Positions 5,667 through 6,639 of a stretch of 6,639 bases of DNA are shown piece after piece. This stretch comes from Thauera sp. (GTDB lineage Bacteria; Pseudomonadota; Gammaproteobacteria; Burkholderiales; Rhodocyclaceae), in the NCBI GenBank assembly GCA_023150215.1, contig JAKLLJ010000187.1, positions 1-6,639 of the forward strand. The letters are read 5' to 3'. A program made the translations under genes and the position numbers. The notes beneath the pieces are model-generated. The model worked only from the letters and a program-made list of their open reading frames with translations, was not told the origin of the DNA and did not search any database. The stretch's first letter is position 1. Every line of letters starts with the position of its first letter.

Positions 5667-6580
5667 ACGACACCGCCCTGCTCCTCGTCGGCCACGGCTC
5701 GCGCAAGCGCGAAGGCAACACGGAGATCCTGCACTTCGCCGCGCAGTGGCACGAGCGCCACCCGGGCTGGCGCATCGAGACCTGCTTCATCGAGCACGCC
5801 GAGATCCTCCTCGACGAGGGCCTCGAGCGCGCCGCGCACGGCGCACGCCGGGTGCTGGCGATCCCGTTCATCCTCAACGCCGCCGGCCACGTCAAGATGG
5901 AGCTGCCCGCCGCGCTCGAGCGCGCGCGCACACGCCACCCGGGCGTCAGCTTCGCCTGCACCCGCCACCTCGGCATGGGGCGCGAGATCTTCGCCGTGCT
6001 CCGCAGCCGGCTCGATCGCCTGCTGCTGCAGCTCGACATGCCCGACCCGCAGACCACCGGCGTGATCCTGCTCGGCCGCGGCTCCTCGGACGCGGGCGCC
6101 AATGGCGAGCTGGCGAAGATGGCGCGCTGGATCTTCGAGGACGGCGACCACGAGCTGGTCGACCTCGCGTTCACGAGCGTGACCTGGCCGCGGCTCGAGA
6201 CCGTGGTGCAGCGCCACGCGCGCCTGGGCATGACGCAGATCTGCATCGTCCCTGTGTATCTGTTCACCGGAGTGCTCATGGCGCGCATCGAGCGCCAGGT
6301 CGAGCGCCTGCAAAGCCAGTACCCCCAGCTTGCCTTCGCGCTCGGCGGCCATTTCGGCTTCGACCCGGGCATCTTCGCGCTGCTCGACGTGCGCGTGGCG
6401 GATTTCGCCGCCGGCACCGCGGACGCCCCCGGCCTGCTCGAATGCGACGGCTGCAAGTACCGCCTCGCGGCCGAGGCCGAGCACCTGCACGACCACAGCC
6501 ATACCCAGGCCGCTCACTCGCCCCCACCCCACGGTCACCACCACGGCCACCCGCAGCAGAGCGCTGCCCCGGCCCTGTAG
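5663..6580 (+). CDS. cbiX: Sirohydrochlorin cobaltochelatase, long form (CbiX-L), with His-rich C-terminal tail
   Basis: This 305-residue enzyme inserts Co2+ into sirohydrochlorin, the entry step of early-cobalt (anaerobic-type) B12 synthesis. Two tandem CbiX-like domains are seen. The N-terminal one carries LLLVGHGSRKREGN (7-19) with catalytic-type His11, and PFILNAAGHVKMEL (68-81) with His76. The second half has matching blocks, GRGSSDAGAN (138-147) and VPVYLFTGVLM (196-206), where the histidines are replaced by Arg139 and non-His residues. Only the first domain is thus likely to hold the active site, as known for long CbiX. The tail has a CxxC (Cys261, Cys264, in ECDGCKYR) and then ten His between residues 274 and 296. 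B. megaterium CbiX also combines a His-rich stretch with a CxxC iron-sulfur motif. ATG 5663 overlaps the cobM TGA (ATGA), so coupling is likely. The frame is open further upstream, but only as an overlap with cobM. Confidence 0.92.
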   Translation: MNDTALLLVGHGSRKREGNTEILHFAAQWHERHPGWRIETCFIEHAEILLDEGLERAAHGARRVLAIPFILNAAGHVKMELPAALERARTRHPGVSFACTRHLGMGREIFAVLRSRLDRLLLQLDMPDPQTTGVILLGRGSSDAGANGELAKMARWIFEDGDHELVDLAFTSVTWPRLETVVQRHARLGMTQICIVPVYLFTGVLMARIERQVERLQSQYPQLAFALGGHFGFDPGIFALLDVRVADFAAGTADAPGLLECDGCKYRLAAEAEHLHDHSHTQAAHSPPPHGHHHGHPQQSAAPAL

Positions 6581-6639
6581 GCGCGGCGCACGCCGCCATC
6601 GACGGCCGATCGCGCGCGTGCCCGCATCCGCCCCTCTCC
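6581..6639. other. Non-coding tail after cbiX, cut by the window edge
   Basis: Fifty-nine GC-rich bases follow the cbiX stop. I see no hairpin with a T-run, so no termination signal, and no start codon with a ribosome site. The operon may continue beyond the edge. Confidence 0.4.

Noticed and set aside
5561..6550. 329-codon - strand open frame opposite cbiX
   Set aside because: It is antisense to a gene with clear chelatase motifs and has no recognisable domain or start context.
1..6639. Signs of horizontal transfer, mobile elements, CRISPR or a defence system
   Set aside because: No transposase, integrase, direct-repeat array, tRNA-flanked junction or compositional break is visible. All genes belong to familiar families.

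Overview
The window is GC-rich (roughly 70% by eye). Coding regions use mostly G/C third positions. Protein similarities recalled from memory point to a betaproteobacterium of the Rhodocyclales type (Thauera/Azoarcus-like). That placement is an inference; no search was possible.

Layout: (1) 2-610, + strand: the C-terminal 202 residues of a BtuF-like cobalamin-binding protein, cut by the left edge. (2) 570-1721, - strand: a membrane-anchored M48 (HEIGH) metallopeptidase. It converges on btuF and overlaps its 3' end by 41 bp. (3) 1722-2031: a divergent intergenic region with two GC-rich dyads and candidate promoters for both flanking genes. (4) 2032-3600, + strand: a RhlE-type DEAD-box RNA helicase whose basic low-complexity tail carries an imperfect E-V-D-G-N-R repeat. 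(5) 3611-3673: a probable rhlE terminator hairpin followed at once by a sigma70-like promoter. (6) 3686-3886: a clear cobalamin (AdoCbl) riboswitch aptamer, then about 280 nt of apparently non-coding leader. (7) 4168-6580, + strand: a three-gene operon with stop/start overlaps: a CbiM-family cobalt permease, precorrin-4/cobalt-precorrin-4 C11-methyltransferase (CobM/CbiF) and a long-form sirohydrochlorin cobaltochelatase (CbiX). The last 59 bases hold no recognisable gene.

Functional reading: the right half is a B12-repressible module. It brings cobalt in (CbiM), inserts it into sirohydrochlorin (CbiX) and methylates the ring at C11 (CobM/CbiF). A CbiX-type chelatase implies early cobalt insertion, so the methyltransferase probably acts on cobalt-precorrin-4, as in the anaerobic route. 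BtuF at the left edge belongs to the complementary route, uptake of finished corrinoids. The M48 peptidase and RhlE helicase between them have no evident link to B12.

I see no insertion sequence, CRISPR array, tRNA, rRNA, phage gene or defence system. I found no convincing undescribed system. The points most worth checking are the missing expression platform of the riboswitch, the CbiM-like permease without adjacent CbiN/Q/O, the His-rich CxxC tail of CbiX and the RhlE tail repeat.
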